This document shows positions 1-39,286 of a stretch of DNA of 64,000 bases, one piece after another. Under the pieces are notes generated by a model that ran no database searches, was not told the DNA's origin, and saw only the letters and a program-made list of their open reading frames with translations. The position numbers and the translations under genes are program-made. The first letter of the stretch is position 1; each line of letters begins with the position of its first letter. The stretch is from Haematococcus lacustris (lineage: Eukaryota > Chlorophyta > Chlorophyceae > Chlamydomonadales > Haematococcaceae): assembly GCA_030144725.1 (NCBI GenBank), contig JASKMD010000008.1, forward strand, positions 19,372,676 through 19,436,675. Direction: 5' to 3'.

Positions 1-27838
<27,838 letters not shown>

Positions 27839-28516
27839 CCCTTCTAGCTCTACCCTTCAGCCCGAGAGTACATTTACTTTTGGATGTTTGTCCATGAAGC
27901 TCGCAGCTTTGAATTGCGCCACTAGCTAGGGATGACTCGCTTCAGCATTGTTACATCGCGCTTGTCGCACAAGCACAACCTATAAAACAATGGATAAAAT
28001 GTATAACAATGTATGTGCACCAGCCGTACCCCCTCGCGGGTGATAGTGTCCGCACAAGTAACCCTGTACCCCTACCCTGGGGAGCCCCATACACTTCTCC
28101 ACAACAGGTAGCGACCATTGACACTGTGTCCCTAACCTAGGTGTGACCCCAAGAGTGCTAGAGCCCTGCCATATCCTGCCCCAGCCCTGCCCTGCCTGCT
28201 CTTGCTCGAAACACACATCTCTCTCGACTATTTGGTCAACAGTGCTGATTATGTGAGTGCAATGTCCACAGGTCTGTCCTTTACCCACGAGTTCTGACGT
28301 GGATGAGCTCAAGGGAGAGCACTATCGTCACAAAGTGTTGAACGAGCTGTACAAGAAGATGTCGCGTGGTTGCCGTGGGAGTTTTAACCTTAAACTTTGC
28401 ACACAGCCCTTCAACACCTGCCAACCCAACGCAACACTCAGGATAGAACCAAGGGTCACCATGCATACCCATGCATACGTGTGTGAGTGCAGCTCCTACC
28501 CATGCATACTGATCTG
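27839..28516. other. Intergenic stretch upstream of CFAP43
   Basis: This holds the presumed CFAP43 promoter (reading left) and, from about 28260 on, sequence that may belong to the degraded Fanzor-like C-half on the plus strand (an open stretch from 28257 to 28514 containing SSDVDELKGEHYRH). The base composition is closer to average than in the flanking introns. No TATA-like element or known motif was identified with confidence. Confidence 0.4.
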
Positions 28517-29477
28517 ATGAGTTACTCCAAGCCACGCTGGGCCAATGCCAAGTTCAGGCTGTACTGTGGCAAGAAGCGCGTGGTGGCAGGCTTCTGGTCC
28601 AAGGTAAGGCCTAGTAGCAGTAGGCCTAGAAGCTAGGCAGTAGCCAACCGAAGTCAGCTCATGCTCTTACACCTGGCCAACTGCTGCTGTTGTTGTTGCT
28701 GCTGCTAAACCTGACCTTACACATGTGTGCCATATGTGTTGTACCATGTGTGGCTGCAGCTCATCAAGCAGGCCAAGAAGCGGTGGCCAGACCGTCCCCT
28801 GGCACTGGCCTATGGGGCAGCTGGCTTCAATGGCAGCGGCACCGTTGGCTGCGGGAGTGTCCCAGTCAGCCAGATGATGAAGGAGGCGCTAAGGCAGTTC
28901 CCAGCTGGGCGGGTGCTTATGGCTGATGAGATCCGCACCAACCGGGTCAGCTCAGCCAACAGCAACCCCAGTGAGGCCCTCCTTGGGCAGCCGCTAGAGT
29001 CCTTCAGGTGAGAGGGTTCAGGGTAGGGTCAAGGTAAGGGGTTGGTAGTGCTGGGAGGTGGTGGAGTCAAGGTGACCAGGTAGGGTCAAGATGAGACATC
29101 TTACATATGTGCATTGCCCCATGTGTCCATGGGGGTGGCTGCGGCCAGTGTACAGCAAGGCAAAGCGGTCCCGAGTCCGGAGCTTGATGTGCTCAACAAG
29201 CAACAACATCAGGTAAGCATTGGCCTGACACAACATATCCCACATGACATGACACATGACTTGACTTCATGCATTGCCCACACCCATGTGCAGGTTCTAT
29301 GACCGGGACGCGCTGAACATTTGCCGCTGTGCAGTTGGCCCAGGCCCACGCCCCACTGAGCTGTGTAGATGGGACGGCCGCCTAGCCATGCCAAAGTCAG
29401 GCCAGCCAGGCCAGGAATGGGAGTACCTGCCCAACAAGGCACTGTTGCGCAAGTGGCGGCGCAAGTGGCGGCGATAG
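28517..29477 (+). pseudogene. TnpB/Fanzor-like protein, C-terminal (RuvC/zinc-finger) half, degraded
   Basis: Seen: four exons, 28517-28603, 28760-29007, 29135-29212 and 29294-29477, with compatible phases, ending in a basic KWRRKWRR tail. Segments in order: FRLYCGKKRVVAGFW, LALAYGAAGFNGSG, VLMADEIRTNRVSSANS, RWLRPVYSKAKRSRVRS, LMCSTSNNIRFYDRD, ALNICRCAVGPG. Family knowledge: TnpB and Fanzor nucleases end with a RuvC-II glutamate, a Cys-rich zinc ribbon of the type TS-x-x-CS-x-C, and a RuvC-III motif of the type D-R-D-x-x-A-A-x-N-I. Here the RuvC-III motif reads YDRDALNI, missing about three residues. The first cysteine pair is absent (RVSSANS), and the acceptor before 29135 reads GG instead of AG. 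Inference: an inactive remnant. A TGTAA box, the usual green-algal poly(A) signal, lies at about 29617. Confidence 0.55.
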
Positions 29478-29781
29478 CCAGCTACAGCGAGACAATACAA
29501 GAAAACAAGATATCAAACCCCTCGCAAACTCATGCTTTATTTTGGTGTAGCATGGGGGCTGTAGGGATTACAACATGTACAAGAAGATGACAACAAGGAG
29601 ATGAAGCAAGAGACTTGTAACCTGTGAACGTCAGTCACTGCGCCGCCTAGCCCAGCCTTGCCCATACTTATGAACAGGGAATGCGACTTAGAACTTCCGA
29701 GGCCTCAGGAGCCAATATGGAGACTACGAGACAACAGAAGTTGCGACTAGCCACAGATCAATCAGATAAGATGCACCCTTC

Positions 29782-32700
29782 TCATACATCGGGAACCGTC
29801 GCGACAAAGTCAGACAGTTTCTTCAGCATGAGGCGAACCCGCTCCCCTTCCCCCCCGGGCTGCATGCACCATGCCCCCCTGCGCACCCCAGGCAACCCCC
29901 CCGCCCCTTCCTCCTGTCCCAATGCTCCCTGGAGCCTGAGCAGAGCTGTGCGGTTCAGCCTGACAGGCGCCAAGGGCGGCGGTGTGCAGCCCCGCACCTC
30001 ACCAGCTGGCCGCCCCACCAAAGCACCCGGGTCGCCCCTGACTCCAACCCCTGGCCCCCCCTCCCCCTGCCCCTGCCCCCCCCACTGCCGATGTTGACCA
30101 GCTGGGGAGGAGGGCCGGCGGCAGGCCCTGCTCTGAGGCCCAGCAGGTGCAGGAGCGGGGCTGGCGCTGCCTGGCCGCCGCCGTGGCCCTGGCACCCACT
30201 CCGTTGTCCACAGGCAGTGCGGCCCCCGCTGGCCCCCCTCCCCTGCGCCTGGGCTGGGCTGCAGCTGCCCCGCATGCGCCAGGCCTTCAGGGGGGCCCTG
30301 CCTTGAGGGCGGCCAGCATGCCGTGGAGCCAGGGCCTGGGCAAGGGGTGACCTGCTGAGTCGGGGCAGGGTCCGGGCTGGGGCTGAGCAGCTGGGCTGGG
30401 CTGGGCAGGTGGGCGGTGGGTGAAGGTGGGGGGTGGGGTGGGGGGGGCAGGGGGCTGCTGCTTAGTGGCGCCTTGTGCTCACCCTGGAGCAGTGGCCAGC
30501 CGGTGCTGGTGGTGGTGGGTGAAGGGTGCGGGGCCAGGCTGGGGCTGGGGATGCAGAGCACGGCGGCCTGAGCCATCAGGGCCGCGACCTCCTGGTCACA
30601 CGCATGCGCTGCGCCCCCACCTCGCTCCTGCTGCCCCCCCGCCCCCTCCTCCCTAGCCTCCTCCCCCCTGCCCTGCCGCTCCTCAACCCCCCCGTGGCTG
30701 CCCCCTGCATGCCTATTTCCTCCCCCCTGCTGCCCTGTGAAGCCCCATTCCTGCCGGACTTGGGAGTCCTTCTCCAGCTGACCGTACCCCTGCTGCTGCT
30801 CCCCACCCCCTGAACCAGACACATGGCGCTGCCCCCTGACCGTGCCTGCCCCTGGCCCCATGGCCCCAGTCGCCTGGCTGCCAGTGTGCGCCCCCGCCCT
30901 GCCCCCCCTGCTGCTGCCAGCCAGCACCGGCTCTGCTCCGCCCAGCTCCGCTCGCCCACCTGCTTGCCTCAGTGACCCGCAGCCAGCCTGGGGCCCAGGG
31001 GGGACCGGCAGGGCTCCAGACCGCAGTCCTGGCTGAGCCCCCCCCCTGGGCCCCCCTCCCTTGCTGGCCTGCAGCGCTGCCAGCTCCTGCTGGATCCATG
31101 CCGGCAGGCGCTGCACAGCTGCCTCCGCCCTGGCAGCCACCTCCCCCGCCCCCTGCAGGCACAAAGAAGGGCCAGGCGGCGGCTGCAGGGGGGGGGGCTG
31201 CGCCACCCGGCCTGGCCCACCCACGCCCACACCCAGGCGGGCAGCACCGGTGGAGGGGGGGCGGCTGGGAGGGGGGGGGGCGGCAGCCGGCCAGTTGGGG
31301 TGGGCGAGGCTGAGGCTGGGAGGTGGGTGGGGAGGGGGGGAGGGCTGCTCCTTGCTCTGCTTGCGCTGGGTGTCACCTTCGCCCTGTTCAAGCTGGGCGG
31401 CGGGGGGGGGGCCCGAGGCAAGGGTTCCCCAGGGGCTGTTGCCTGGCAGGTGGGGGGGCTGGGGCTGCCAGGCTGCAGTCCCCCCTGCTGCCATCACAAA
31501 CGCCGTGACGTCAGCGGGCTGCATGGCTACTGCCCCAGCCTGCCTGCTTGCTTCCTCCACCTGGACTGCCTGTCCCTGCTCCTTGCCCCCTGTAGCTGCT
31601 GCCCCGCCACCGCTGTCTTCATCACCAGGCCCCAGAGCCATGCAGCTGAGCCAGGCTGCCTGCCCCTCCCCCCTGCTGCCCTCACCCTCGCCGCCCCCCC
31701 CACCCTGGAGGGCCCCCACCCCCAGCTGCTGCTCCCCCCCACAGTCCCAGGTCCCAGAGCTAGGCCCAGGGGCGGTCTTGCCCAGTGCTTCACAGGCCCC
31801 CCGCGCACCACAAGCTGAGCGGGAGCGGGGCGGAGGGAAGGCGGCGGGCATAGGCAGCAGGCTCTGCAGGAAGAGCTGACCCCGCCAGGCATTGCCCCGG
31901 GTGACCCCCTGGCCCCCCCCCTGCGCCCCATACCCAGCCTCACAGCCCCCCACCATACCTCCCCACTGGGATCGGGCGAGGGCGGTGGCAGGGCGGGGAG
32001 CCGGGCTAGCCTGGCTGGGCTGGGGCCTTGCAGCCCACGTCCCTGGCTGCTGCTGCTGCTGCTGCTGCTGTGTGCTCCCCCCTGCTGGCCCTGCTGCTGC
32101 TGCTGCTGTGGCGGCCAGGGGGCTGCAGGCACCCGGTCCCCCAGCATCATGACCAGCTACACCACGCGTGCCCCCAGCTGCAGGGACAGGCGCAGGCCCA
32201 CCCCTGACAACCTGCTGCCCCCCGCGCTGCCCTGGCTGCAGCACCCTGTGCCGCTGACCCCATGGGGGGACCTTGGCGCCTCTGGCTGCGTATGCTGGCG
32301 GCAGGCAGGGGGGGGTCTGCAGCTCTGGGTGTGGGGCCCTGACTGGGGGTGTGCAGGTGGGGCGGGGCAGTGGGGGGCGCGGGGGGGAGGGAGCCGGCCC
32401 TGGGAGGGGGGTGGGGGCTGTGCTGCAGAGCAGCCACTGGGGGTCGGGGCTGCTGGGGCGGTTGTGGAGGGGTGTGCTGAGGGCAGGGCGGAGAAGGGAG
32501 GGGGAGGGGGAGCAGCGGCATGGGGAGCGTGAGGGGCTCCTTGCACCGCCTTGGCCGCCTGAGGTGCGCTCCGCCCTGGCCTGGCTCAGGGTCAGGTGTG
32601 CAACCTGGTGCTCAGCCTGCGACAGGGGCCACACAGGCAGCAGGGCGGGGGGGAGGGTGCCCAGGGAGCCGGGTGGCCTGGCCAGACCTGATGCCCAGCT

Positions 32701-34804
32701 GCTGCAGCCTGCCTCGCCAGCGCTGGGTGCAGGGAGGGCAGTGCAGGCAGGGGGGGGGGGCAGGGGGGGCCGGGCCTGCCTGTGTGGCCGGCGGGGCGCC
32801 TTGGCCCTGGTGGGTGACGCCGCAGGGTGGAGGGGCGGGGGGTGAGGTGGCTGGCTGCTCTGGGAGGTTGGCCGCATTCTGACGCTCCTCCTCAGCAGTC
32901 TCCTCCACTGCACTCCTGGGGCCGTCATCAGCACTGTGTGCGCACTGCTGGCCAGACGCTGGGGGGGTGTCCTGCTGCTGCTGGGTGGAGGGGGGGAGGC
33001 AGCAGGCAGCCTGAGCCAGGCCTGCCACTAACCCTGCAGCTGGGAGGGCTGGGCCTGGCCTACTGCTGGTGTCCGCCACCTGGTTGCCAGGCTGGGCTGG
33101 GGTCCGGATCAGGGAAGGGGCACGGCCGGGGGGAGGAGCCGCCTGCTGCCAGCTGCCTGCCCGCCGCCTCTCATCCCTGGGGAGGCTGCTGCTGCAGCGC
33201 CCTGTGAGCGGGGTAGCAGAAGGTTCGGCAGCTGGTGGGGCGGCGGTGGCCAGGGTGCGGGTGGGGTTGCGGTGCAGGTAGCGGCTGATGAGGGAGGGGG
33301 CGCTGGCCAGGCGGGGGGGCAGGGCCTGGCTGCTGAGCTTGAGGCCGCCCTGCCTGGTGAGCAGGAAGGTGAGGCCAGTGAGGGCGGTGCGGGCTTCACC
33401 ACCCTGCAGCCAGCAGAGGGCTGGGCGGGTCAGGACAGGGTGGGAAAGACCAGGGCAGGCCAGGCCGGCCAGCAGGCTGGGCTGGGCTGGGCTGGGCTGG
33501 GCTGGGCTGGGCTGGGCTGGGCTGGGCTGGGCTGGGCTGGGCTGGGCTGGGCTGGGCTGGGCTGGGCTGGGCTGGGCTGGGCTGGGCTGGGCTGGGCTGG
33601 GCTGGGCTGGGCTGGGCTGGGCTGGGCTGGGCTGGGCTGGGCTGGGCTGGGCTGGGCTGGGCTGGGCTGGGCTGGGCTGGGCTGGGCTGGGCTGGGCTGG
33701 GCTGGGCTGGGCTGGGCTGGGCTGGGCTGGGCTGGGCTGGGCTGGGCTGGGCTGGGCTGGGCTGGGCTGGGCTGGGCTGGGCTGGGCTGGGCTGGGCTGG
33801 GCTGGGCTGGGCTGGGCTGGGCTGGGCTGGGCTGGGCTGGGCTGGGCTGGGCTGGGCTGGGCTGGGCTGGGCTGGGCTGGGCTGGGCTGGGCTGGGCTGG
33901 GCTGGGCTGGGCTGGGCTGGGCTGGGCTGGGCTGGGCTGGGCTGGGCTGGGCTGGGCTGGGCTGGGCTGGGCTGGGCTGGGCTGGGCTGGGCTGGGCTGG
34001 GCTGGGCTGGGCTGGGCTGGGCTGGGCTGGGCTGGGCTGGGCTGGGCTGGGCTGGGCTGGGCTGGGCTGGGCTGGGCTGGGCTGGGCTGGGCTGGGCTGG
34101 GCTGGGCTGGGCTGGGCTGGGCTGGGCTGGGCTGGGCTGGGCTGGGCTGGGCTGGGCTGGGCTGGGCTGGGCTGGGCTGGGCTGGGCTGGGCTGGGCTGG
34201 GCTGGGCTGGGCTGGGCTGGGCTGGGCTGGGCTGGGCTGGGCTGGGCTGGGCTGGGCTGGGCTGGGCTGGGCTGGGCTGGGCTGGGCTGGGCTGGGCTGG
34301 GCTGGGCTGGGCTGGGCTGGGCTGGGCTGGGCTGGGCTGGGCTGGGCTGGGCTGGGCTGGGCTGGGCTGGGCTGGGCTGGGCTGGGCTGGGCTGGGCTGG
34401 GCTGGGCTGGGCTGGGCTGGGCTGGGCTGGGCTGGGCTGGGCTGGGCTGGGCTGGGCTGGGCTGGGCTGGGCTGGGCTGGGCTGGGCTGGGCTGGGCTGG
34501 GCTGGGCTGGGCTGGGCTGGGCTGGGCTGGGCTGGGCTGGGCTGGGCTGGGCTGGGCTGGGCTGGGCTGGGCTGGGCTGGGCTGGGCTGGGCTGGGCTGG
34601 GCTGGGCTGGGCTGGGCTGGGCTGGGGCGCCCACCTGCATGAAGTCCGCCATCATCTGCTTGCGTCTGAACAGCACCAGCAGCTCCCACACAGGCTGGCC
34701 CTGCGGCAGCAATATCTCAGTCTGAACCTCAGCATATGGAGTCTACAGTATCATGTTTATCGCAATCATGTCATGTTTAGTGCCATGAGTGCCATGTCAT
34801 GCCC

Positions 34805-34856
<52 letters not shown>

Positions 34857-35375
34857 GGAGGAGGAGGAGGGTGAGTTCCATGCAGCAGGCAGGAAGGCCA
34901 CGGCAACCCCAGTGGCACCAGCAGCAGACGCATCACCCCAGCAGCCTGCCATGCACCCTGGCGCCCACCAGCTCTTCAAGCAGCAGTGCCTGTTCACTGC
35001 GGGACAGCTCCTCGTAGGTCTGTGAGCCGGCAGCCATGGTGGACGAGCACCAGGCGGTGAAGGTGGAGAGGGGCAGGCGCAGGCCACTGCTGCTGCCACT
35101 ACTGCCCCCCACTCGCTCCATGGCACGCAGCAGCTGGGCCACTGCTGCCGGACTAGGAGTTGTGCCGGTGGCAATCGTCAAAGCCGCACTCAGCTTCTCT
35201 TGCGTGATTAGGCCTGTGGCACGTGCCGCGTCGGACATGTCACAGAATGCCGTAAATCGAACTAGGGATCATGTGTGCTGACTTTCTCACCGTCGGAGCT
35301 GCCTCCAAGGGAGGACAGCCGCGCGAATAGGTCGGCCACCTCCTCGAGCGCCGAGTCGGACATCTTGAACACCAT
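29782..35375 (-). CDS. Hypothetical protein: EF-hand-like N-terminus, long low-complexity body
   Basis: Seen: the first four exons are well supported by phase: 35291-35375 (start [13 protein letters not shown]), 34969-35213, 34635-34700 and one beginning at 33403. The first junction creates [13 protein letters not shown], an EF-hand-like loop and helix, followed by a second helical pair and [16 protein letters not shown]; then [18 protein letters not shown] and a Ser/Leu-rich stretch with [11 protein letters not shown]. Downstream is one open frame of about 1,050 codons (29782-32934), rich in Pro, Gly, Ala, Gln and Ser, with occasional helices ([19 protein letters not shown]) and a convincing end, [16 protein letters not shown]. 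Frame choice between 32900 and 33300 is uncertain, and part of the long frame may be intronic. No family is recognised; Ca2+ binding is only suggested. Confidence 0.5.
33476..34626. repeat. (GGGCT)n array, about 230 copies, in an intron
   Basis: About 1.15 kb of essentially perfect GGGCT units fills the third intron of the gene on the minus strand. It starts about 9 bp from the donor after the exon 34635-34700 and ends about 70 bp from the acceptor at 33404. The sense strand is AGCCC. Open frames of 400-500 codons through it (Gly-Trp-Ala-Gly-Leu and similar) are artefacts. Confidence 0.97.
34807..34870. repeat. (GAT)n/(GAG)n triplet repeat
   Basis: About 16 GAT triplets followed by GAG triplets, in the second intron of the gene at 29782-35375. 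Confidence 0.9.
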
Positions 35376-36198
35376 TTCCCAAGGTCAATCCAGGGTACTG
35401 AGGTCAGCATTGCTTTGTTAAACACGATCAAGTACGATGAGAGTATGCATGGACGCTGAACCAAAGTTGCATGGGAGCGGAATCAATAGCTCAAGACATG
35501 TGCTGTACTTGTGTTGGTATGTGTGTAAACATCAGACTCAAGCCGTACCCCACCACATGTGTAACACAAAGCACATGGCAGCTGGAAACACGCAACCTGT
35601 TGGAAAGGTAGTTGCCTCGGCGCAAGCCCGCCGACCGCGCGTGCGCCGTGCGGACATCAGCGACGCCCCAAGGTTACGTGAGGTCGATGCTGCGTGCCAG
35701 CCGGCTGGGTCAGCTGGCTGGTCCTTGCACTCCTGGCACGTCACTCTCACCAATCCGTCATCGACTACAATAGTGGTGACAGTGGTGAGCAGCCCAGTCG
35801 AGAGCATCTTACCACCTTACCAGGAGCCCTGGAGGTCCTGCTGTGCAGCCCTCTTGTCCCTCACTAGGGCCTGAATTTGAGCCGGATCAGACTAGCAGCC
35901 ACTAGCAGCCACTAGCAGCCACTAACTAGATCCGACTCAAACACGTCCTCCTCTCCTGCTGTGCAGCCCTCACCACCAGTTGCAGCCGGGCAACCTTGTA
36001 GCAGCGAGGATGTTGCCACATGCTGCCATGACGCACAGCAACGAGGTGATGGCAGACACTAGCGCTTGCCCTTGATAACATGGCACACTGCTGTGCGCTG
36101 TGCAAAACACTGCTGGAATGTAACATGAGACACTGGCAGTGATGTGATGTACTGTAGTTGCCATAAGCTAGGTGGGTGCATGAGCACCGGCCCCAGAC
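35376..36198. other. Intergenic stretch with a palindromic mini-element
   Basis: This lies between the divergent EF-hand-like gene and the assembly gap. No convincing coding exon was found. The only structured part is the inverted-repeat element at 35862-35945, annotated separately. Confidence 0.5.
35862..35945. repeat. Palindromic mini-element enclosing a 10-bp repeat
   Basis: TTTGAGCCGGATC at the left and GATCCGACTCAAA at the right are inverted copies. They enclose three and a half copies of ACTAGCAGCC. The left flank CTCACTAGGGCCT is nearly the same as the left flank of a related element at 41150-41216. Confidence 0.7.
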
Positions 36199-36698
36199 NN
36201 NNNNNNNNNNNNNNNNNNNNNNNNNNNNNNNNNNNNNNNNNNNNNNNNNNNNNNNNNNNNNNNNNNNNNNNNNNNNNNNNNNNNNNNNNNNNNNNNNNNN
36301 NNNNNNNNNNNNNNNNNNNNNNNNNNNNNNNNNNNNNNNNNNNNNNNNNNNNNNNNNNNNNNNNNNNNNNNNNNNNNNNNNNNNNNNNNNNNNNNNNNNN
36401 NNNNNNNNNNNNNNNNNNNNNNNNNNNNNNNNNNNNNNNNNNNNNNNNNNNNNNNNNNNNNNNNNNNNNNNNNNNNNNNNNNNNNNNNNNNNNNNNNNNN
36501 NNNNNNNNNNNNNNNNNNNNNNNNNNNNNNNNNNNNNNNNNNNNNNNNNNNNNNNNNNNNNNNNNNNNNNNNNNNNNNNNNNNNNNNNNNNNNNNNNNNN
36601 NNNNNNNNNNNNNNNNNNNNNNNNNNNNNNNNNNNNNNNNNNNNNNNNNNNNNNNNNNNNNNNNNNNNNNNNNNNNNNNNNNNNNNNNNNNNNNNNNN
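36199..36698. other. Assembly gap (500 N)
   Basis: Exactly 500 N, a length typical of a placeholder. It probably hides the 5' exons of the helicase that follows, plus more of the adjacent pentanucleotide array. Confidence 0.99.
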
Positions 36699-36853
36699 GT
36701 GTGGTGTGGTGTGGTGTGGTGTGGTGTGGTGTGGTGTGGTGTGGTGTGGTGTGGTGTGGTGTGGTGTGGTGTGGTGTGGTGTGGTGTGGTGTGGTGTGGT
36801 GTGGTGTGGTGTGGTGTGGTGTGGTGTGGTGTGGTGTGGTGTGGTGTGGTGTG
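36699..36853. repeat. (GTGTG)n pentanucleotide array at the gap edge
   Basis: About 30 GTGTG units run directly into the N gap and so probably caused the assembly break. They end about 40 bp before the acceptor of the helicase exon 36894-37007. Confidence 0.95.
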
Positions 36854-36893
36854 GATGCTGTGAGTGAGGGGGGTGGGGGGGTGTTGGCTGCAG

Positions 36894-38131
36894 GTGCGTG
36901 CGCTGGAGGCCGGGCTGCGGGGGCTGCAGGCTGCATGGCCCCAGCTGGCTGCAGCGTGTGAGGCAGGCCGCCTGGAGCTGTCCGTCTCCTCCGTGGATGG
37001 CTTCCAGGTCAGCAGGGGGGGGGGCAGCAGCCCAGGAGGATGTGAGGCAGGGGGGGGGCAGGGGGCAGGGAGGCAGGGGGGGGCAGGGGACAGGGAGGCA
37101 GGGGGAGAGGCAGGGGGCAGGGAAGCAGGGGGGTGGGAGGTTCGAAGCCTGCACAGTGGTGGCAGTGTTGGCAAGGGGTCAGTCGCGGCTCATCAGGTGC
37201 TGGCCAGGCAGGTGTGTGGGTGAGGCTGTTGGGGTGAGGCTGGGCTGCCATGGCGCTGGCTGCAGGGCCGGGAGGCAGACGTGGTCATCTTGTCCACTGT
37301 CAGGTGAGCGCAGCTCTGGGCAGCAGGGGAGACACAGGCGCAGGTGCAGCACAGGCAGGCTTGCGAGAATATGCGCATATATCAGGGCGGTGGTCACGCG
37401 AGAGCATGGCTATGACGCGGTGCGCGCGGCGCCGGGGAGTGGGGGTGTGTGACGAGTGTCACCCGGTAGGAGAGGTGTGCTTGATGAAATGCCGCGGGAG
37501 GCTAGCCGTCATCCTGAACGAGCCCAGGACGCCCTGCACGCCACCTTGTGCTGCACGCCACCTTGTTCGAACAGGTGTAACCGTGCCAGTCGTGTCGGTT
37601 TCGTGGCGGATCCGCGGCGGCTGAATGTGGCCATCACACGGCCGCGCCGCGGTCTTGTGGTGGTTGGCTGCTCGCACACACTGGCGGCCGGTTCCGACGA
37701 CTGGGCCGCGTTCGTGCGGCATTGCGAGGAGCAGGTGGGGGTTGGTAGTTGGTGGCTGGGCGGAAGCTACTGTGCACCCCAGGCGACAGGCGGTGCACCA
37801 CTCTTGTGGTGCTGTCTCGAGCTTAGCTCGGGTGTTGCAGTGGTGTCGTCAAGAGGTGACCGGCGTGTGGACACTCACTGGTGCTGTTGCAGCTGTTGCT
37901 GTATGTTGGCAGGTGCCCTGACCAGGCACCTGATGTCGGGCCCAGCTTCACGGTCAGCTGGAGTCCTGCTCAGCACCTGGCTGCCGGCAGCCGGGGAACC
38001 TTGGTCACAGCACCTGATGCACACCTGGAACGCCTGGCTGCCTGCAGGGCGTCATCATGCCATTGCATGCCCTGTCTCCGGCAGCCAGGCAGCAGGCGGA
38101 AGAAGGCACAAGCAAGCAGAGACGGAGGTGA
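36894..38131 (+). CDS. UPF1-like SF1 helicase, C-terminal part only
   Basis: Seen: exons 36894-37007, 37266-37303 and 37575-37734 join in phase; a last exon, 38096-38131, ending RRR-stop is phase-compatible but less certain. The spliced product contains VSSVDGFQGREADVVILS (helicase motif V region), then GFVADPRRLNVAITRPRR (motif VI with its arginine finger), VVVGCSHTL and a HCEEQ end. Family knowledge: these motifs define the AAA_12 C-terminal RecA domain of UPF1-like superfamily 1B helicases (UPF1, SETX/Sen1, IGHMBP2, MOV10, ZGRF1), which translocate on RNA or DNA using ATP. The Walker A and B half and the rest are missing, because the gap at 36199-36698 lies immediately upstream. The member of the family cannot be named. 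Between 37304 and 37574 there is only intron. Confidence 0.8.
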
Positions 38132-39286
38132 AGGCTGGCGAGAGCTCGCCGATACCGGCAGGCTAGAGGCGGAAGCGCCGCTACCGCGGGTCGGTGCCGC
38201 GCTAGTACCGGGTGGCTGTCATGTATTCTATCTGCGGACCAAGACGAACACCGTGATCTCAGCGCAACATCGCGCATATTGCTCATCTTTCCGCGCCAGG
38301 TGTCGGTACATTTGGGGCTGAGTGGGAGTGTTGTGAGGAAGTCATCTTGCCCATTAGTCTTCTATGAGTAGGGAATGGCGACATGTGAATGGTGAAATGT
38401 TTGACTAAGGTTGCAGTGTCACATGTCGCTGTTAAGCTGGTGCACTGACAGTGTATGTAACGCAACATCTGTGCTCGTCGACACTCTCGCTGTATTGAAA
38501 CTGCTGGCGGGCACTGCGCCTTTGTTTCCAATGGAGGCTGTTCATAATCAAATCATAATGTTTGCATCAGTCAAAGCACAGCGAACGTGCGGGGCCTCAT
38601 GCGGTGGCCCTGAGTGAGGCAGGCCACCCCTGGGGACCTTGGCAGATGGGTGGACAGGAACCAAGTCCTTGACCTCCAACAGTCGGGGGGTCCCCACAGC
38701 CCTCATGGGAGCTGTGCTGGTGGCCAGGCCGAGCAGCGGCTGCTGACCTAGCCAAGGAGTAGTAGTAGTTGTTACACTAAGGAGGTAGGGCTTGGGTGGC
38801 CTAGCCTGAGTTCCAACAAGCTGCGAGCCTGAGCACGCAAAGACCAGCCCCAGCAGCCTACAGCACAGTGGAGTGTGCACCAGGCACCGATTGAGCTGTG
38901 ACTCACATCACAGAGCATGTGTTTCATGCCAACGTCTGTAGCCCCATCTTTGACAAGGGCTGTGATCAGGTAATCAGGCCCGGAGAACAGATTTCTGCTA
39001 GTCTCACGCTCTCGCCTAGCTACCAGGATGATGTCGTCAGACTTGACACCAACAGCATGGAATACACATCTGAAGTGAAAGCAACATGATATACATACAC
39101 AAAGTCAACTGGCACATGGTGAACTGTTTATGGCGTTGCTGATACAGGACGTTGACAACAGGTGAACAAATTGATTGAAAAGGCTAAACGTATAGAGTCA
39201 ATATGGTGCAATGCATGTCGGGCACACTGAATGCATGAATGCGGTGGACCGCCCCATCTAGATGTTCCACGCGATGTTCGATTTGC
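38132..39286. other. Stretch without a recognised gene
   Basis: Contains the helicase 3' region and the downstream region of the TUDOR-domain gene. Scattered short frames show no motif or splice coherence. Confidence 0.5.

Noticed and set aside
33288..34808. Frames of 400-500 codons on both strands (Gly-Trp-Ala-Gly-Leu, Pro-Ser-Pro-Ala-Gln)
   Set aside because: Translations of the (GGGCT)n array, which has no stop in any frame and lies inside an intron.
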